Position numbers and translations under genes: made by a program | Shown: positions 52,862-64,000 of the stretch, piece by piece | Layout: every line of letters begins with the position of its first letter | How positions within the stretch are numbered: position 1 is the stretch's first letter | Assembly (NCBI GenBank): GCA_032988195.1 | Contig: JANTQE010000028.1 | Coordinates: 248,001-312,000 of the forward strand | DNA: 64,000 nucleotides | DNA from: Arachnomyces sp. PD_36 | Lineage: Eukaryota > Ascomycota > Eurotiomycetes > Onygenales > Arachnomycetaceae | Direction: 5' to 3' | The notes under the pieces: generated by a model | What the model saw: the letters and a program-made list of their open reading frames with translations, nothing else | Databases searched by the model: none | What the model was told of the DNA's origin: nothing

Positions 52862-53791
52862 TCAAGTCGTCTTTCCGCCTCGATTAGCGAAGCCAAATCC
52901 ACCTCTTCCACTTCCATCAGGTCCTCTTGGTGAACGGACAGGGTGTTGTTGTGGTTGCTGTTGCTGTTGCTGGCGTGGCCTCTGTGGGCCCGAGGATGTT
53001 GGTCGAGAAACGCTGTCCGGGTCATACAGCTGTTTCGACTTGTTCGATGCTGCCGACGAGTCTCGTTTTGGTCTCCCATAGCTCTGATCCTGCCTATCTG
53101 CCCCTGAATGAGCCCTACCCTTTCCTTTCCCTTTCTTGTCGCCGTGTTTTGGTGGTGTGGTGTTTCCAGGCGTCGACGCGCCCGATTCTGTAGCCGGGCT
53201 ACCAAACAACCTCTCCCGCACTTCTTCGTATTTGCGTTGCTTCTCCTCGCGTTCTCGCTGTGCTTTTGCTTTTCGTTCTTCGGCTGTTAATGCTGGCTTT
53301 TTATTTTCGTCTTCGTCCGAGTCACCGCCTTGGTTGTCCTCCGCGTTTGGGTTGGATTGTCTTGTCGCGAGCTGTGGTTTGCGGCTTAGAACGGTTACGG
53401 CGGGTTTGAATTCAGTTTTGAGAGGGACGGAGGATCGAGACTCGAGGTAGTGGAACGTTTGCGGGGATTCTCTGTAAGAAGTAATAAATCAGCTTTAGAT
53501 ACCAAGCAGTTGTAGGGTTTAGTGCGGAATGCGGAAACATACGCTTCAGCCCAGAGCTGTCTGTTGAACTCCGCGTGCTGCGCTCGTCTCTGAGCCTTGG
53601 ATGCCTTTGATGAGGGCCTTTGTTCGGGAGTAGAAGCTTCAGTGGGTGTTAACCCGGCGGCTTGTTTCTTGGATATTGTTAGCCAATCTATCGCGTGTAG
53701 GAACGGTGTGTCTTGTAGCACTTACATCTGCCTGCGATTCCCAATCGTCGTCATCCCATGCATCCGGGACGGTCGTGGGGTTTCGGCTCAT
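52862..53791 (-). CDS. SUZ-domain protein
   Basis: Three exons on the minus strand: 53726-53791, 53543-53667 and 52862-53471; 266 residues. Begins MSRNPTTVPDAWDDDDWESQAD. Exon 3 carries TVLSRKPQLATRQ and the SUZ core EERKAKAQREREEKQRKYEEVRERLFG, a short RNA-binding motif found in proteins such as SZRD1 and SUZ-SUZ-C families. The tail is Arg/Gly/Gln rich with a CAG/CTG-derived polyGln stretch RQQQQQQPQQ and ends GRGGFGFANRGGKTT. It is probably an RNA-associated factor. Introns are small (58 and 71 bp), and all joins are in phase. It lies convergent to the GST gene, with 181 bp between their stops. Confidence 0.8.
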
Positions 53792-54308
53792 CGCAGACTT
53801 TTGGAGGGGATATATTAGCGGTAGAAATCGGAATAAAGAATAAGGTTCTCCTTTGTAAAGAAACGTCGCCCTTTTCTCCTTCTTACCCTCAGTCGAAATA
53901 TTGATGGAGAGGGGTTCTTCGTGAAAAAGAGGGTGAGGTTGAATGTGGGCTGAAAGTGAGAAAGAGAAAAAACACGCACAGTGTTCGGAGCGTTGAATGC
54001 ATCGCCGCAGTTTTAGTGGTGGAGTTCCGATTTTAAGGAAAGTTTAGCGGGCATCTTTACCCGCGATTAAGAGTGTGGGGGTCATTGATTAGGAGGCTTG
54101 AGCCGTCATCGAATACAGCCATCGGAACTTCACGTTCAACTTCTTACTACTTATTGATTCATTGAACTCTGAGCAGTATTTTTCTCACTCGTTCTTCTTA
54201 TTCTTCTTTGTTTGGTCCGATCGGCTGGTAGCATCTGCGCTTTTCCGTGTCCGGGTATCGTATCACTACAATAAGAGCTAGAATCGGAGACCGAAGCACA
54301 TTCTCAAG
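53792..54308. other. Divergent promoter region
   Basis: About 520 bp between the SUZ gene and the small four-exon gene; no coding potential, AT-rich at 54120-54180. Confidence 0.5.
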
Positions 54309-54858
54309 ATGCCTGCTGGTATGCCCACCTTCGTTAAACGATCGCATAGCACAAGACTCAACATATTCTAACATATAAGCCCTCCAGATCCAGACGGTGA
54401 TTCCGAAATGCTTTCTTCCCCCGAGTCTGGCAAATTCCCACCAGGTAGCGACCATCCCCCGCACCCCCAAAGCTCTACCCGATCTAACCACCCACCGTAC
54501 AATCTCTAGCCTCAGAATTATCTCCCCCGGGATCACAAGGTGTCCCGAACACAAAGCGGCAAATGTCTAGTAGCGAAGGACTTGGGGCAGTTTCTGCCTC
54601 GTTCACGAACAGTAGGAAAGGAATAGACCAGAAGACGTCGGAATCAACGGAGGCGAAAAATGCGCCGGGGGCTTCGTATATGAATAAGAGGGCGGAGGAG
54701 GACTATCAGAGAGCGATGGAAACGGTCATTGATCGTGACTTTACACTTCGTGAGCTTCTCCCTTAATTCGGTCTAAGGGTGGACTGGGCTAATGTGGCTA
54801 TACAGGGGAGTTTGGAGATCCGTTCGATGAGAGGGATATGTCGCAAATGGGCTCATAG
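54309..54858 (+). CDS. Small conserved-looking protein of unknown function, four exons
   Basis: Exons 54309-54318, 54388-54444, 54516-54749 and 54806-54858; 117 residues, total in frame. The first exon is only 10 bases. The chosen acceptor CCCTCCAG gives MPADPDGDSEMLSSPESGKF and the third intron gives LREFGDPFDERDMSQMGS at the end, which reads as a natural C-terminus. Residues ~30-80 are Ser/Thr/Asn rich; the middle has KRAEEDYQRAMETVIDRDFTLRE, a likely helix. No family recognised. Splice signals are good and the join is consistent, which supports a real gene. Confidence 0.65.
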
Positions 54859-55650
54859 CGATTTCCATCGGTCTCCATACGGTTGCTACGCAGACGTCCA
54901 TGGGGCTTTGGGCTTGCTTAGTTTGTTGTGGAGGAAGCTACGCCTCGCAGCACGATACCTAAGTATTTGCCAACCTGCTGGCTACTGGCTTCAGCTACAG
55001 GCATATTGCGGCATTATTAGATCAGAACTACGACTTAATGACCAATCCATCTATCATCGAGAGCATTGATACATACATATGAGTATAGATAATGGCAGGT
55101 ATTACGTATGCCACATTTCCAACTGCACGATCATATTTTTCATTGTGTAAGGTTTCGATGTCATTGACTCGCGAATCTCCTGAACAATATATATAGTTCG
55201 CCCCATGCCCCCCATACATTCTGAACCTTCTCTTAGATCAAACCCGACCAGACGTTCAACGAACGAACGGCAAAATAAAACCACATATTCTTCCTGCCAA
55301 TACTCATATCCCAATGACGCGCTAAAAATAATCATTCCGGCTTTGAAAAAGACTCTTCAACCTCGCCGTTGATCTTCGTGGGGAAAGTGGTTGGCACAGC
55401 AACTGCCAAGCATCGTCAACGCCAAGACCCAGCGCTTGTTTGTTCATCGTTCGCATTGAAGATTCACTTTTCACGACGACGACTTTCAAACAAAGAAAAT
55501 TATCTTTAACTACTGCCATTGCGGAATATTCCATAGCTCGCTGAGCTATATACTAGATACAGTACCTCTTTTTCTACAGAAATACGATTTTTATCGATTC
55601 CTACACCCACTCATGTTTCGTTCGCCATTCGATACACTCACGCGCCCTTG
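54859..55650. other. Intergenic region
   Basis: About 790 bp; 3' UTR and promoter. No motif-bearing frame. Minus-strand frames at 55028-55534 not supported. Confidence 0.5.
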
Positions 55651-57836
55651 ATGATGGCTCTACACGACGACGCCGCGGTCGTGAACCGCTCACCTCCACC
55701 ATGGTTAGTACAGTAATCTATCCCTTTTATCTATCGCTGAAGGTGTTTGGATGCTCAATCGCATATGTACTCCGCCGCTACATCCCTGATGTCGGAATTG
55801 TTTGCTTCCATGATGATTTGTTTGAACACGACTAACCTATCGAACTCTCCGCGCTCGCACGCGCGATTTTTATTCCACAACAAAATAGCAATACCTCCGA
55901 TACCTCCCGCTTTAAATTCACTCCAGTCGCAGAGTCAAAAAAGAAGAAAATAACGCGACTCTGGGACCGTAACCCATCTACCCCATTCGCGGCGCGCTCG
56001 AAATCTCATAAAGTGTGGAAACGCTTTCGAATATTGTCTGCTACGAATAATATGAGCGGCCAGCGTGATGGGGAGATGGAGGGTGATAATGAGCTTTTGA
56101 CTGAGATTAGTCGGTCGGGGGATTCGATTTATATTCGAGGTGTCAAGAGGTTGCGTACGCTTGACGTTTTGAAGGGGCGCTCGTTTCTGGAAACAAAATG
56201 GGAGCACGAGGTTTCTACACGAAAAAGTGAGGATATATTGCGTCTGGGTGGTGAAGGGGTAATTTGCGCTGACCACGGGAATGATATAGGAAAATGCCCA
56301 GCCAGGGAAAACTTGGATGTTATCGACGCGTTTTTAGAAAGCTACGAAAAGACACAAGAGTCGGAATCTCTAGAGGCGGAACCGCGCGAAGACAAAGAGT
56401 TTACAGAAGGAGATGTCTTGAGAAGAATCTCAACCCCAGCCGAGGACGACGAGCGTTTGACGAACACGATCGGGTTGGGAGCCGGCCAAAGCCTCAGTAT
56501 TTTGGCTGAGACAGAGGATATGACCGCTGAAAACAACATCGATTCACATACAGAGAGTGTATCTACTTCTCCTACCGCATTTTCTATCGACATAATGGAA
56601 GAGCAATCGGAAGAGGAAGAGACAGGAGACATCGACTCCGAAGAGGATACTCCGGGAATTGACCGAGCCGAGTCCGTATCTGCTGCAATCGATGGACAAG
56701 AAAATATCGATTCAGATGTTTTCGACGATAGGTCCGAGGCAGTTGCTGCTAAAGCAAATCCCGCAGATGAAGGCAGTATTGAAAACCTGGAAGTCGAACA
56801 CCCAGCGTTAGCAGTCCCGACAACTCTGAAGCTCCCCACTTTGGCTGGAGACGATGCTGAATTGTTCAGCGAATTCCTATCTCGGGCAAAGGCTAAAAGG
56901 GAGGCCAACTGCGCGATGACGCCGAACGGCAGCACGAATGTCGTGGAAACCGAACAAATCACGCATTCACCGACACCACGGACTCGTCGGGCGTTGGAGC
57001 AACTTGACAAAAACTCACCTACCCCTCAGAAAAAGAAGAGATCTACCAAGAAGTCCGAACCTTTACCTGTCTCACCAGCCCACCGTGCAGATGCGGAAGA
57101 GAGTGGATGCAGCGAAAAGGCCGCTGATAAGAGTGAAAACACGGCCACTACTTGCCGAAGGAGCAATCGCACTCGGACCGCCAAAATACCCCGCCCACAT
57201 GCCCCTCCAAATGTCCCGCATCAAATCCCTGTGCGTCGGGCCAATGGGACAGAGTTCATATTTTTGAAACGGACCGAAGCTCAGCAGATCTCGCTTTCCA
57301 CACGTGCAAACACGAGACGCAATAGGGGGGATGCCCTGATGCCCAAATATAAACTGCAGGAAATGGCCAAGCAACAGGGGGAGGCGACGGAAGAAGGAAG
57401 GGGTGTTGAAGCTAGTGATCCAACCGCGCCACGGGACAAACCAATAGGCAAGAAGCAAGTATCTTGGAATGAGCAGCAGCTTGTTCAATATGCAGATGGA
57501 ACAGATCCCGAGGATATTGCTCCTGCAGAAGAACCCCAGGGAAACCCAGGGAAGGGTCAGAGCAACAGTAGTGAAACTAAGAGCCAGCTGCCGAAGCGGT
57601 CATCCACACCGGCTACCAAACGAGTGCGGCGTCTCGGAGCGCCATCATCGTCATCGGTAATATCCTCTACCAGCGGCCACACCCCGATGCCCAAGAGAAC
57701 GAAACTGGTCCCGAGATCTCCGAAAGTGGATGCAACATTGAGCAGCAGTACGAGAAGTAAGAAAAGTTTGACGGGTCGGAAAAATGGACAGTTTCTCCCT
57801 CTGAAAAGTGGAATGAAGCCTAGCGAGGTTAAATGA
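55651..57836 (+). CDS. Large acidic/basic protein of unknown function with an RVxF-like motif
   Basis: Two exons, 55651-55703 and 55889-57836; 666 residues. The 185-bp intron is placed by branch GACTAAC and acceptor AATAG and joins NRSPPPC to NTSDTSRFKFTPVAESKKKK. The first 40 residues are basic. Residues ~120-320 are highly acidic (EEQSEEEETGDIDSEED), then Lys/Ser/Arg-rich nuclear-type stretches (KKKRSTKKSEP, RRSNRTRTAKIPRPH, ATKRVRRLG). Near residues 539-543 the text KKQVSWNE matches a PP1-docking RVxF. Nothing that I recognise as a folded domain; probably a nuclear, chromatin or cell-cycle-associated protein. Acidic/basic segment order resembles histone chaperone or kinetochore proteins, but this is speculation. 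Confidence 0.7.
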
Positions 57837-58516
57837 TAGGTCGACGCTTTAATTTATCAATCCCATTCGCATGTTACAATTCTCCAGTTTTCCTGCTGCA
57901 GAGGACAAGGAAGAGAAGAGAAAAGATAATCCGAGGCGTTGTGGTGAAAATCCTTCCTGAGGGCTGAACAGATAGAGAGAGAGAGAAAAAGAAATCACGG
58001 ATGTTTACGGAGGCAAGGGATTCACTTTTTTTTATTATTTTTTACACTTCCCTTTGACGTCATAGAAGGACCACTTGCCTTAACTACAAGGATCGGTGAG
58101 AAACGATCTCACTTTCGCCAAGCGACCATCTGTCGGCATGGACCAGGAAGAAGAGGATATTTTTTTTGTTAGGGCTTGAACATCCTGGATAGCGAGAAAG
58201 GCGAGTCATGTGCGTGTTGTGTGTGTTTGGACGACATGTCCACAGGTCAGGATCATGAAAATTCATAAGTGTCCGTCTATTTTCTTTTTTAACCAAATTC
58301 TATGGACTTTTCATGTAAAGTTAAATAACAGGGAAAAAACCACAAAAGGCACAGACGAAGCTGCTGCCATTTCACTGGTTGCGCCTGCAGTATCTCGGAA
58401 ACTTCAACCGCAGCCAGACAGACGCTCAGATCCAACGATCAACCATGCAAGAACAGGAGGGAGGGACAACATTCATGAGAGTGATCTGATCCCCCCTTTC
58501 CAACTGAATCGCCTCC
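57837..58516. other. Intergenic, convergent
   Basis: About 680 bp; long T-rich run near 58030 and no gene. Stops of the two flanking genes face each other. Confidence 0.5.
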
Positions 58517-59551
58517 TTATTCGTCTTTCTCCTCGGGCCAGACGTTGTAGCCGAATGTGTCCTTCATGTTGACGAATCGAGTGTGCCTTCCCTCGGCGAC
58601 CTTGTTGACGGCCTGGAAATCCGCATCGTTGAGCTCGATGCTCTTAAAGTTGCTCTCAATCCGCGACGGGGTGGAGCTCTTCGGCAGGACGACGTAACCC
58701 CTCTTTAAACCCCAAGCGATCAAGACCTGCGCAAGCGTGTTGTTCCCCTTCTCCGCGATATCGATGAGGGTCTTGTTTGTGTTGACCTTCTCGCCCGTGG
58801 AGGGGACCTGGTTCTGCGATCCGAGCGGTGAATAGGCTGCTGGCATGATGTCATGTTCGAAGCAGTATTTCACGAGCTCCTCGTTGGGGAGGAACGGGTG
58901 GATTTCGATCTGGTTCACCTGGGGCTTGACCTTGGCGAATTTGGAGAGCTGCTCGAGTCCCGCGATGGTCCAGTTTGAGACACCGATGGCGCGGGCCTTG
59001 CCTTCGGCGTAGAGTTCCTCCATGCCTCGCCATGTTGGCTCTGGGTTTTCGGTCAATTCTTTCTTGATGACATACTGTTGTGTACGGGTTAGCGTATATA
59101 ACTATGTGTGGCATTTCTTCGGTAGAAATGGGTTTTTATCTACCTTGCCATCGGGGCCAATCTTAGGACCGGCATTGGTATCCTTCTCCGCAGCAATGGG
59201 CCAGTGGATTAAGAAGAGGTCGACATAGTCTGTTTGGAGCATCCTAAGAGAGTCCTGGAGCGACCACTTGACCTCGTCCTTCTCGTGCAGATGGTTCCAG
59301 ACCTTGGTGGTGATGAAGAGATCCGACCGCTTGACGGATGTGTTTTCCTTGAGGAAGTCCTGAATAGCGTTACCGACTTCGTCCTCGTTGAGGTAGTACC
59401 AGGCGCAGTCAAGATGCCTGTATCCCGTCCTCAAGGCATGCATGACTGCTGTGTAAGTCTGCCCCTTGGGACCGTCATTGGCAAAGGTGCCGAACCCAAC
59501 TCCTGGCATGGACACGCCATTGTTCAATTTGAATGCTATTCCTGAAGACAT
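58517..59551 (-). CDS. Aldo-keto reductase (glycerol dehydrogenase-like)
   Basis: Two exons, 59144-59551 and 58517-59074, with a 69-bp intron (GTAGAT...CAACAG); 321 residues, typical of the AKR family. NADPH-dependent reduction of aldehydes or ketones, in fungi often glycerol/dihydroxyacetone interconversion (Gcy1, Gld types). Motifs: GVGFGTFAND, HLDCAWYYLNEDEVG (Asp, Tyr), TTKVWN (Lys) and DLFLIHWP (His) form the catalytic tetrad. GVSNWTIAGLEQL and VNQIEIHPFLPNEELVKYC, and the cofactor motif LPKSSTPSRIESNF, complete the family. Substrate preference cannot be told. Confidence 0.93.
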
Positions 59552-60891
59552 GATTGCTTTGTGTCTGATAAAAATAACGACGATAAGTACAGAGATTGCG
59601 GGCAAGATAAGATGGGCTTGTATGTCCGGATTGAGGGGTAGAATTGGTCTAAAAGGTATTTCCGGGGTTCCCCTCCAGAAAACAAACAAACTGGCTAATG
59701 TGTACCAGGAATTTCTAGGGATCGGGCAAGGGAAACAGATCCTAATTAAAAAAGGGAAACCTTGTGTGATGGCGGAGACAGTTCACCAAGTGGCATGCCG
59801 TGTGTCATCATACACCATCTCTCCCGACAGTCAATCAGAGCCACCGTGAGAAGATTCTGCCCTCCTCAATGCGCCTTAAGAGGGTCCCCCTGCGGTGAAA
59901 ATTCTGTCCATGTTGGATCAACTTTCAAAGTTTCTGATTTTGTATAAAAACAGTGGTTCTATGACGTCGTTTCCGGAAGCTTGAATAAGTCGGAGGTCAT
60001 CTCCGGTAATGATCTGGTGGAGCGAGCCAGTTGTCGAAAGTGGACTCTTTTTGTTGTCGGTCTGATACAATGGAGCAATCTTCCTCGTCTAGGGGGGAGT
60101 ATGTGGATTTGCTATCTTCAAACTGTGCTGGGATATCGACAGCACAACCGTCGTCGAAGATGCTCACAGGGTTCCATGTCTGTGATCCCATTCAGGTCTC
60201 CACATATTACCCACTTTAAACCCACTTGGCTCGTCTAAAATTTCGTCCTCCCCTGACTTGCCATGGATCCTGGACCCATATTATCTGCAAGCCATCCCTC
60301 AAAGATCTGGCGGCCCGTTTCACTTCAGCACACCATCACGTCAGTGAGCAGCATCAAAACCGTGGATTTTCAACCGCACCGTTCGAGCTTAAGCTGTGGC
60401 TAAGGAGGGATTAATGTAACCTGTCTCCAGTCAGAGATCGAATAGGGAGATCGGGGTTTCTTAATTGTCACCACTCTACTCGTCCGTTGAGTGCACAGGG
60501 AGACACCCAAAGTCTCTCACCGGGCTCCGCTTTTATCCTGCCAGTTGCAGTTCGCCTGGGAAAATCCTATCCCAAACTCTTTTTTCTCGAGCAAGGCAAC
60601 GATAATAAATAGGGATGATGCTTGAGGTGTGGAGCTCGCGGTACAGGCGTCAGCGACTAGAGCTGCGGAATTCCTTATCGCCACCCCGGGCTGATATGAG
60701 ATCAATAAGTATCTAATCTATAGGTTGATGTATATATATACTAGGGGTGTACCCCTACAGTTGTCCCTCGTTTCTGAATTCCACATCTCAGCTTCTATCC
60801 TCATCTTCTACTATATGCCATACCCCTGATCCTCATTTCAAACTACAACCATATCCTGATCTACCCCTAACTTCTCTCTACATCTACAATC
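59552..60891. other. Long intergenic promoter region
   Basis: 1.3 kb divergent between the aldo-keto reductase and the HAD-family gene. TATATATATA near 60731-60740 is a candidate TATA element ~155 bp before ATG 60892. Short frames (59981-60238, 60226-60414) are unsupported. Confidence 0.5.
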
Positions 60892-62298
60892 ATGTCTAAG
60901 ATTCAGGATTCCGATTTGGCAGCTGCCATCGAGAAAGACCAGAAGGGCTCCATCAGCATCCCAAGTGATGCCCACCAGACTGGCTCAACAATCGAGATCC
61001 CAGCTACAAGAAGTTCCATCAGCGATGCCTCCGCATACATGCACAACCTCAGCGTCGGGTCCACGCTAAAGGACCGTCGAGGATCCCGCAACTCCTTCGG
61101 CACGTCACTACCCATCCCCAGGTCTCCCCGACGATCCCGCCTCTCTTCAGTCATTGGTGCCGATGGCGCTATCCCTCGTGATATCCTCGCCTCCCAAATC
61201 CAGGACATGTCGAAGGAGAAGGTTGAAGCTGCCAAGGATATGGCTTTCGTCTTCGATATCGATGGTGTCTTGGTTCATGGCAACCAGCTTATCCCAGAGG
61301 CCAAGGAAGTTCTAGAGATGCTTAACGGTGATAATGAGTTGGGTATCAAGATCCCTCATATCCTCCTCACAAACGGTGGTGGCAAGCCTGAGATTGCTCG
61401 GACAGAGCAGCTCTCCGAGATCCTCGGGTCACCTATCTCGACAGATCAGTTCATCCAGTCCCACACTCCTATGCGAGCATTGTCAGAGTACTACGGCACT
61501 GTTTTCGTCTGCGGTGGCGAGGGCTCCCGATGCCGAGAAGTCGCTCAAGGCTACGGGTTCAAGAACGTCGTTATCCCCCGAGACGTCCTCGCCTGGGACC
61601 CATCTATCTCCCCCTTCAAGACCATGACCGAAGAAGAGAAAGCCGACGCCCAACCCCAAGATTTCGCCAACATGAACATCGACGCCATCATGGTCTTCAG
61701 CGACTCCCGCGACTACGCCACCGACATGCAAATCATCATGGACCTCTTGCTCTCCGAGAACGGCCGACTAAAGACCGTCGCTAAGGACTACACCTCCCAA
61801 CGTATCCCAATCTACTTCTCCCAAGGTGACCTGATCTACAAGACCGACCACGCCCTCCCCCGCATGACGCAGGGACTCTTCCGAATCGGAGTCGAGGCCA
61901 TGTACAAGGCCCTCACAGGCCTGGACCTCGAGCGTATCGTCTACGGAAAACCCGAGTTGGCAACTTACAAGTACGCCGATGAGGTCATCAGCTCGTGGAT
62001 GGAGGAGATCCACAACGAAAAGTCTCTGCCGAAGAACATCTACATGATTGGCGATAACCCGGCATCCGATATTGTCGGTGGGAATATGTACGGGTGGAAC
62101 ACCTGCCTGGTCCGCACCGGTGTGTTTGAGGGTGAGGGTAATGATGAGCAGAATCCCGCGAACTTTGGCGTGTTTGAGAATGTGCTTGAGGCTGTGCAGG
62201 CTGTTGTGAGGAAGGAGTTGGGGAAGGAGTTCAAGTTTAGCTGGAACCCTAAGGCTAACCCTGTTCTTCATGGACAGGGTATTTCTGCTATTGAGTAG
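60892..62298 (+). CDS. HAD-superfamily hydrolase, CECR5 / Neurospora cut-1-like
   Basis: Single exon, 468 residues. HAD motif I is VFDIDGVLVHG (DxD, ~residues 121-131) with N-terminal 120-residue Ser/Arg-rich region containing SRRSRLSS and RSPRR. ILLTNGGGKPE (motif II) and IYMIGDNPASDIVGG (motif IV, GDxxxD) complete a class IIA HAD subfamily. The cap-type insertion between the two includes IVYGKPELATYKYAD. Homologues include human CECR5 and the Neurospora cut-1 protein tied to osmotic-stress response; the substrate of the group is unknown. Absence of introns is notable among the window's genes. The start ATG 60892 has CATC in front and gives the full basic N-terminus. Confidence 0.9.
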   Translation: MSKIQDSDLAAAIEKDQKGSISIPSDAHQTGSTIEIPATRSSISDASAYMHNLSVGSTLKDRRGSRNSFGTSLPIPRSPRRSRLSSVIGADGAIPRDILASQIQDMSKEKVEAAKDMAFVFDIDGVLVHGNQLIPEAKEVLEMLNGDNELGIKIPHILLTNGGGKPEIARTEQLSEILGSPISTDQFIQSHTPMRALSEYYGTVFVCGGEGSRCREVAQGYGFKNVVIPRDVLAWDPSISPFKTMTEEEKADAQPQDFANMNIDAIMVFSDSRDYATDMQIIMDLLLSENGRLKTVAKDYTSQRIPIYFSQGDLIYKTDHALPRMTQGLFRIGVEAMYKALTGLDLERIVYGKPELATYKYADEVISSWMEEIHNEKSLPKNIYMIGDNPASDIVGGNMYGWNTCLVRTGVFEGEGNDEQNPANFGVFENVLEAVQAVVRKELGKEFKFSWNPKANPVLHGQGISAIE

Positions 62299-64000
62299 AT
62301 GGCATGTTTGCCCCGACATCGACGCTTTTTTTTTTTACCTTCACATTTTTCATACTTTTACGGACTTACTCCCAACGGCGTTCTGATCTGAAAAAATTGC
62401 ATCGATACATGTGAGGATTTTCTCAAATCCTAGCATTTGCATCTCCATTTTCACTTGTCTTACCTCTTACCTACCTTTTTTTTTACTTACATTTCCTTGT
62501 TTCCTTTTTTTTACTTCTGGTGTTTTGTGGTTCCCAAAAAAAGGGCAAATTTCTTTTTCTTTTTATCATAGATACCTTGGAGAGAGAGAGGATTTTTCCA
62601 AATGAAATGAAATTACATCAGAGCATCAACTTTCTATCCCATCCGAAGGTCAAATCGTTAGTACCTCTTAAAAAGCGTGGCGAAACAAGAAATATATGAG
62701 CAGATCGAGGCTAATTCGGTGCAGGAAAGAGAGAGAGAGAGAGCTACCAGCTATATCCTGCTGCATAGCCATGGGAATGAATAGAAAGGAAATGCGTGGA
62801 AGTCACCGGATATGACTTGTCGGAGAGGAAAGTCAATTGTCAAATTGTATCCAAGATCTCGATGAAGCATATATATTCTTGGCTATGATTTAGTGTTTCT
62901 TCACAACAATAGAGTAGAGACTCGAGAGCAGGGAAGGAACAGCTCTCAGACACAATCAACAACACAGCAATACTGCGCAGCCAACGACACCAAGCTCGAG
63001 CTTTCCAAAATGACGTAGCTACCTCGAAAGCCACAGGAAATGATTTAATTCACAAGAAGCACGAAGGAATGAAAGAAAGGAAGTCCCATCAAGCTTTTCC
63101 CTGCAAAAAGTAAAAAGGAGGCTCTGCTCTGCTTCAGCCTATCGGTTCCCAACCACCAACCACGAGCGACTCTTTGTTTTTAAAAAAGAAAGAATTAAGC
63201 TTATTTCTACCTCCCCAAGAGATTTCTGGAAACAATACCCGAAGGAGAAGGACAACCTTGTCGCCGAGGTGTATGTGTGTGATGAGGAGATGATAAGCTG
63301 AAGCCTGCCCAATCAAAAAGATGGCTTTTTTGGTTAGGGATTTTTGATGTTCCGTTCCTGTATCTGATAGATGTATGGAGATAAGGTGTGCTTTTTCTTC
63401 AAGTCGCACGAGGGAGGTCCTTGTTTCGTTTTTGTGTGATGTCGAGTTGCACGACGTCGAAAGAAAGTGCTGGAGGGGAAAAGACAATCGGAGATAAGAT
63501 AGATAACATCATGATGACAGCGGGCGACGACAGACAAGCCACATTATATAATCATATTTCCGCGGTCTGGAACTTCTTTCTGTTGTTCTTCTCTCTCTAT
63601 TTTGCTTTCCCCACACAAGAGCTGTTTCCGCACAGTTTCCCTTCATCACGTCCATTTACCCCTCTTGGATTTGTTTGCTTGATGAAGGGGCTCGGATGGC
63701 CATGTGACCATACCTATAAGGTAATTCGTCCTGATGATGGACGGTGTGATTTGGTTTATGAATTGCAATTTATTTACTGCGGAGATACGAAGATCTTGTT
63801 TGCTGCTTTTGGCCTGCTGCTTATCGCGACGAGAGGGTCGCCTGTGTTGCGTTGAGGGTCTTGTCTTTGCTCTTTTCTTGGAGCTCCGGCTTTTCCGGGG
63901 AGATATTCTTCGATTCTCACCTCTCAATAAGAAGGGTGTCGCGCTTCTTTTATATACCCTCGTCCTCCGTGTGTTTCTCCGTCCGGTCGTTGATAAATAC
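62299..64000. other. 1.7 kb without a recognised gene
   Basis: No supported frame. T-rich 3' UTR (62320-62570) follows the HAD gene; a (GA)7 tract at 62729-62743 is a microsatellite. Frames on both strands at 62840-63034, 63134-63487, 63388-63855 and 63646-63927 show no motif. Possibly the upstream region of a gene starting beyond the window. Confidence 0.45.
62729..62743. repeat. (GA)7 microsatellite
   Basis: Perfect GA dinucleotide repeat, likely polymorphic. Confidence 0.8.

Noticed and set aside
56342..57010. 222-codon minus-strand frame inside the 55651 gene
   Set aside because: Ser/Ala-rich mirror of acidic codons, an expected antisense artefact.
63388..63855. 155-codon frame near the right end
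   Set aside because: No motif or signal peptide, and begins at a non-ATG codon.

Overview
The window reads as nuclear DNA of a filamentous ascomycete (Pezizomycotina), most probably Eurotiomycetes and plausibly an Aspergillus/Penicillium relative. The reasons are short introns (about 55-110 bp) with GTAHGT donors and CTRAC/CTAAY branch sites, compact genes on both strands without operons, and product families typical of this group (cot-1/NDR kinase, moc3-like Zn2Cys6 factor, fungal zincless Fpg, a 7-cysteine metallothionein, CECR5/cut-1-like HAD protein). The species is inferred from these features; no search was run. Gene models were built by joining open frames across GT-AG introns and checking phase, so each multi-exon model below sums to a whole number of codons.

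Layout. 0-5 kb: 3' end of anthranilate phosphoribosyltransferase, RPB12, and a large disordered protein of unknown function. 5-16 kb: NAR1 (cytosolic Fe-S assembly), a divergent kinase-like protein, a microbial-type PARG-domain protein, an Fpg DNA glycosylase, a small secreted cysteine-rich protein, an uncertain gene at 14.3-15.0 kb, and a MIX23/Cid2-family mitochondrial protein. 16-29 kb: NAA15 (NatA), TIM54, the NDR kinase cot-1/CotA, SF3A2/Prp11 and tubulin cofactor E. 29-36 kb: a copper-metallothionein-like gene, an intron-containing tRNA, a U1-zinc-finger (WBP4-like) protein and a Zn2Cys6 regulator. 36-46 kb: a gene-poor stretch, a glyoxylate/hydroxypyruvate-reductase-type dehydrogenase, CWF19 and GPN1. 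47-57 kb: a sugar O-acetyltransferase, a small membrane protein, a putative C-C-HxH zinc-binding protein directly followed by an omega-like GST, a SUZ-domain protein, a four-exon small orphan and a large acidic/basic unknown. 58-64 kb: an aldo-keto reductase, a HAD-superfamily protein and 1.7 kb without a recognisable gene.

The genes are mainly single-copy housekeeping functions (splicing, mitochondrial import, Fe-S assembly, N-terminal acetylation, RNA polymerase) interspersed with lineage-specific unknowns; no biosynthetic cluster, transposon or CRISPR was seen. The observations most worth a second look are: the in-phase arrangement of the C-C-HxH protein and the GST, which could be one fused gene; a metallothionein whose last intron splits the stop codon; repeated ATCACGTG(AT) sites in front of mitochondrial/Fe-S genes; and a pre-tRNA whose intron is perfectly complementary to its own anticodon.
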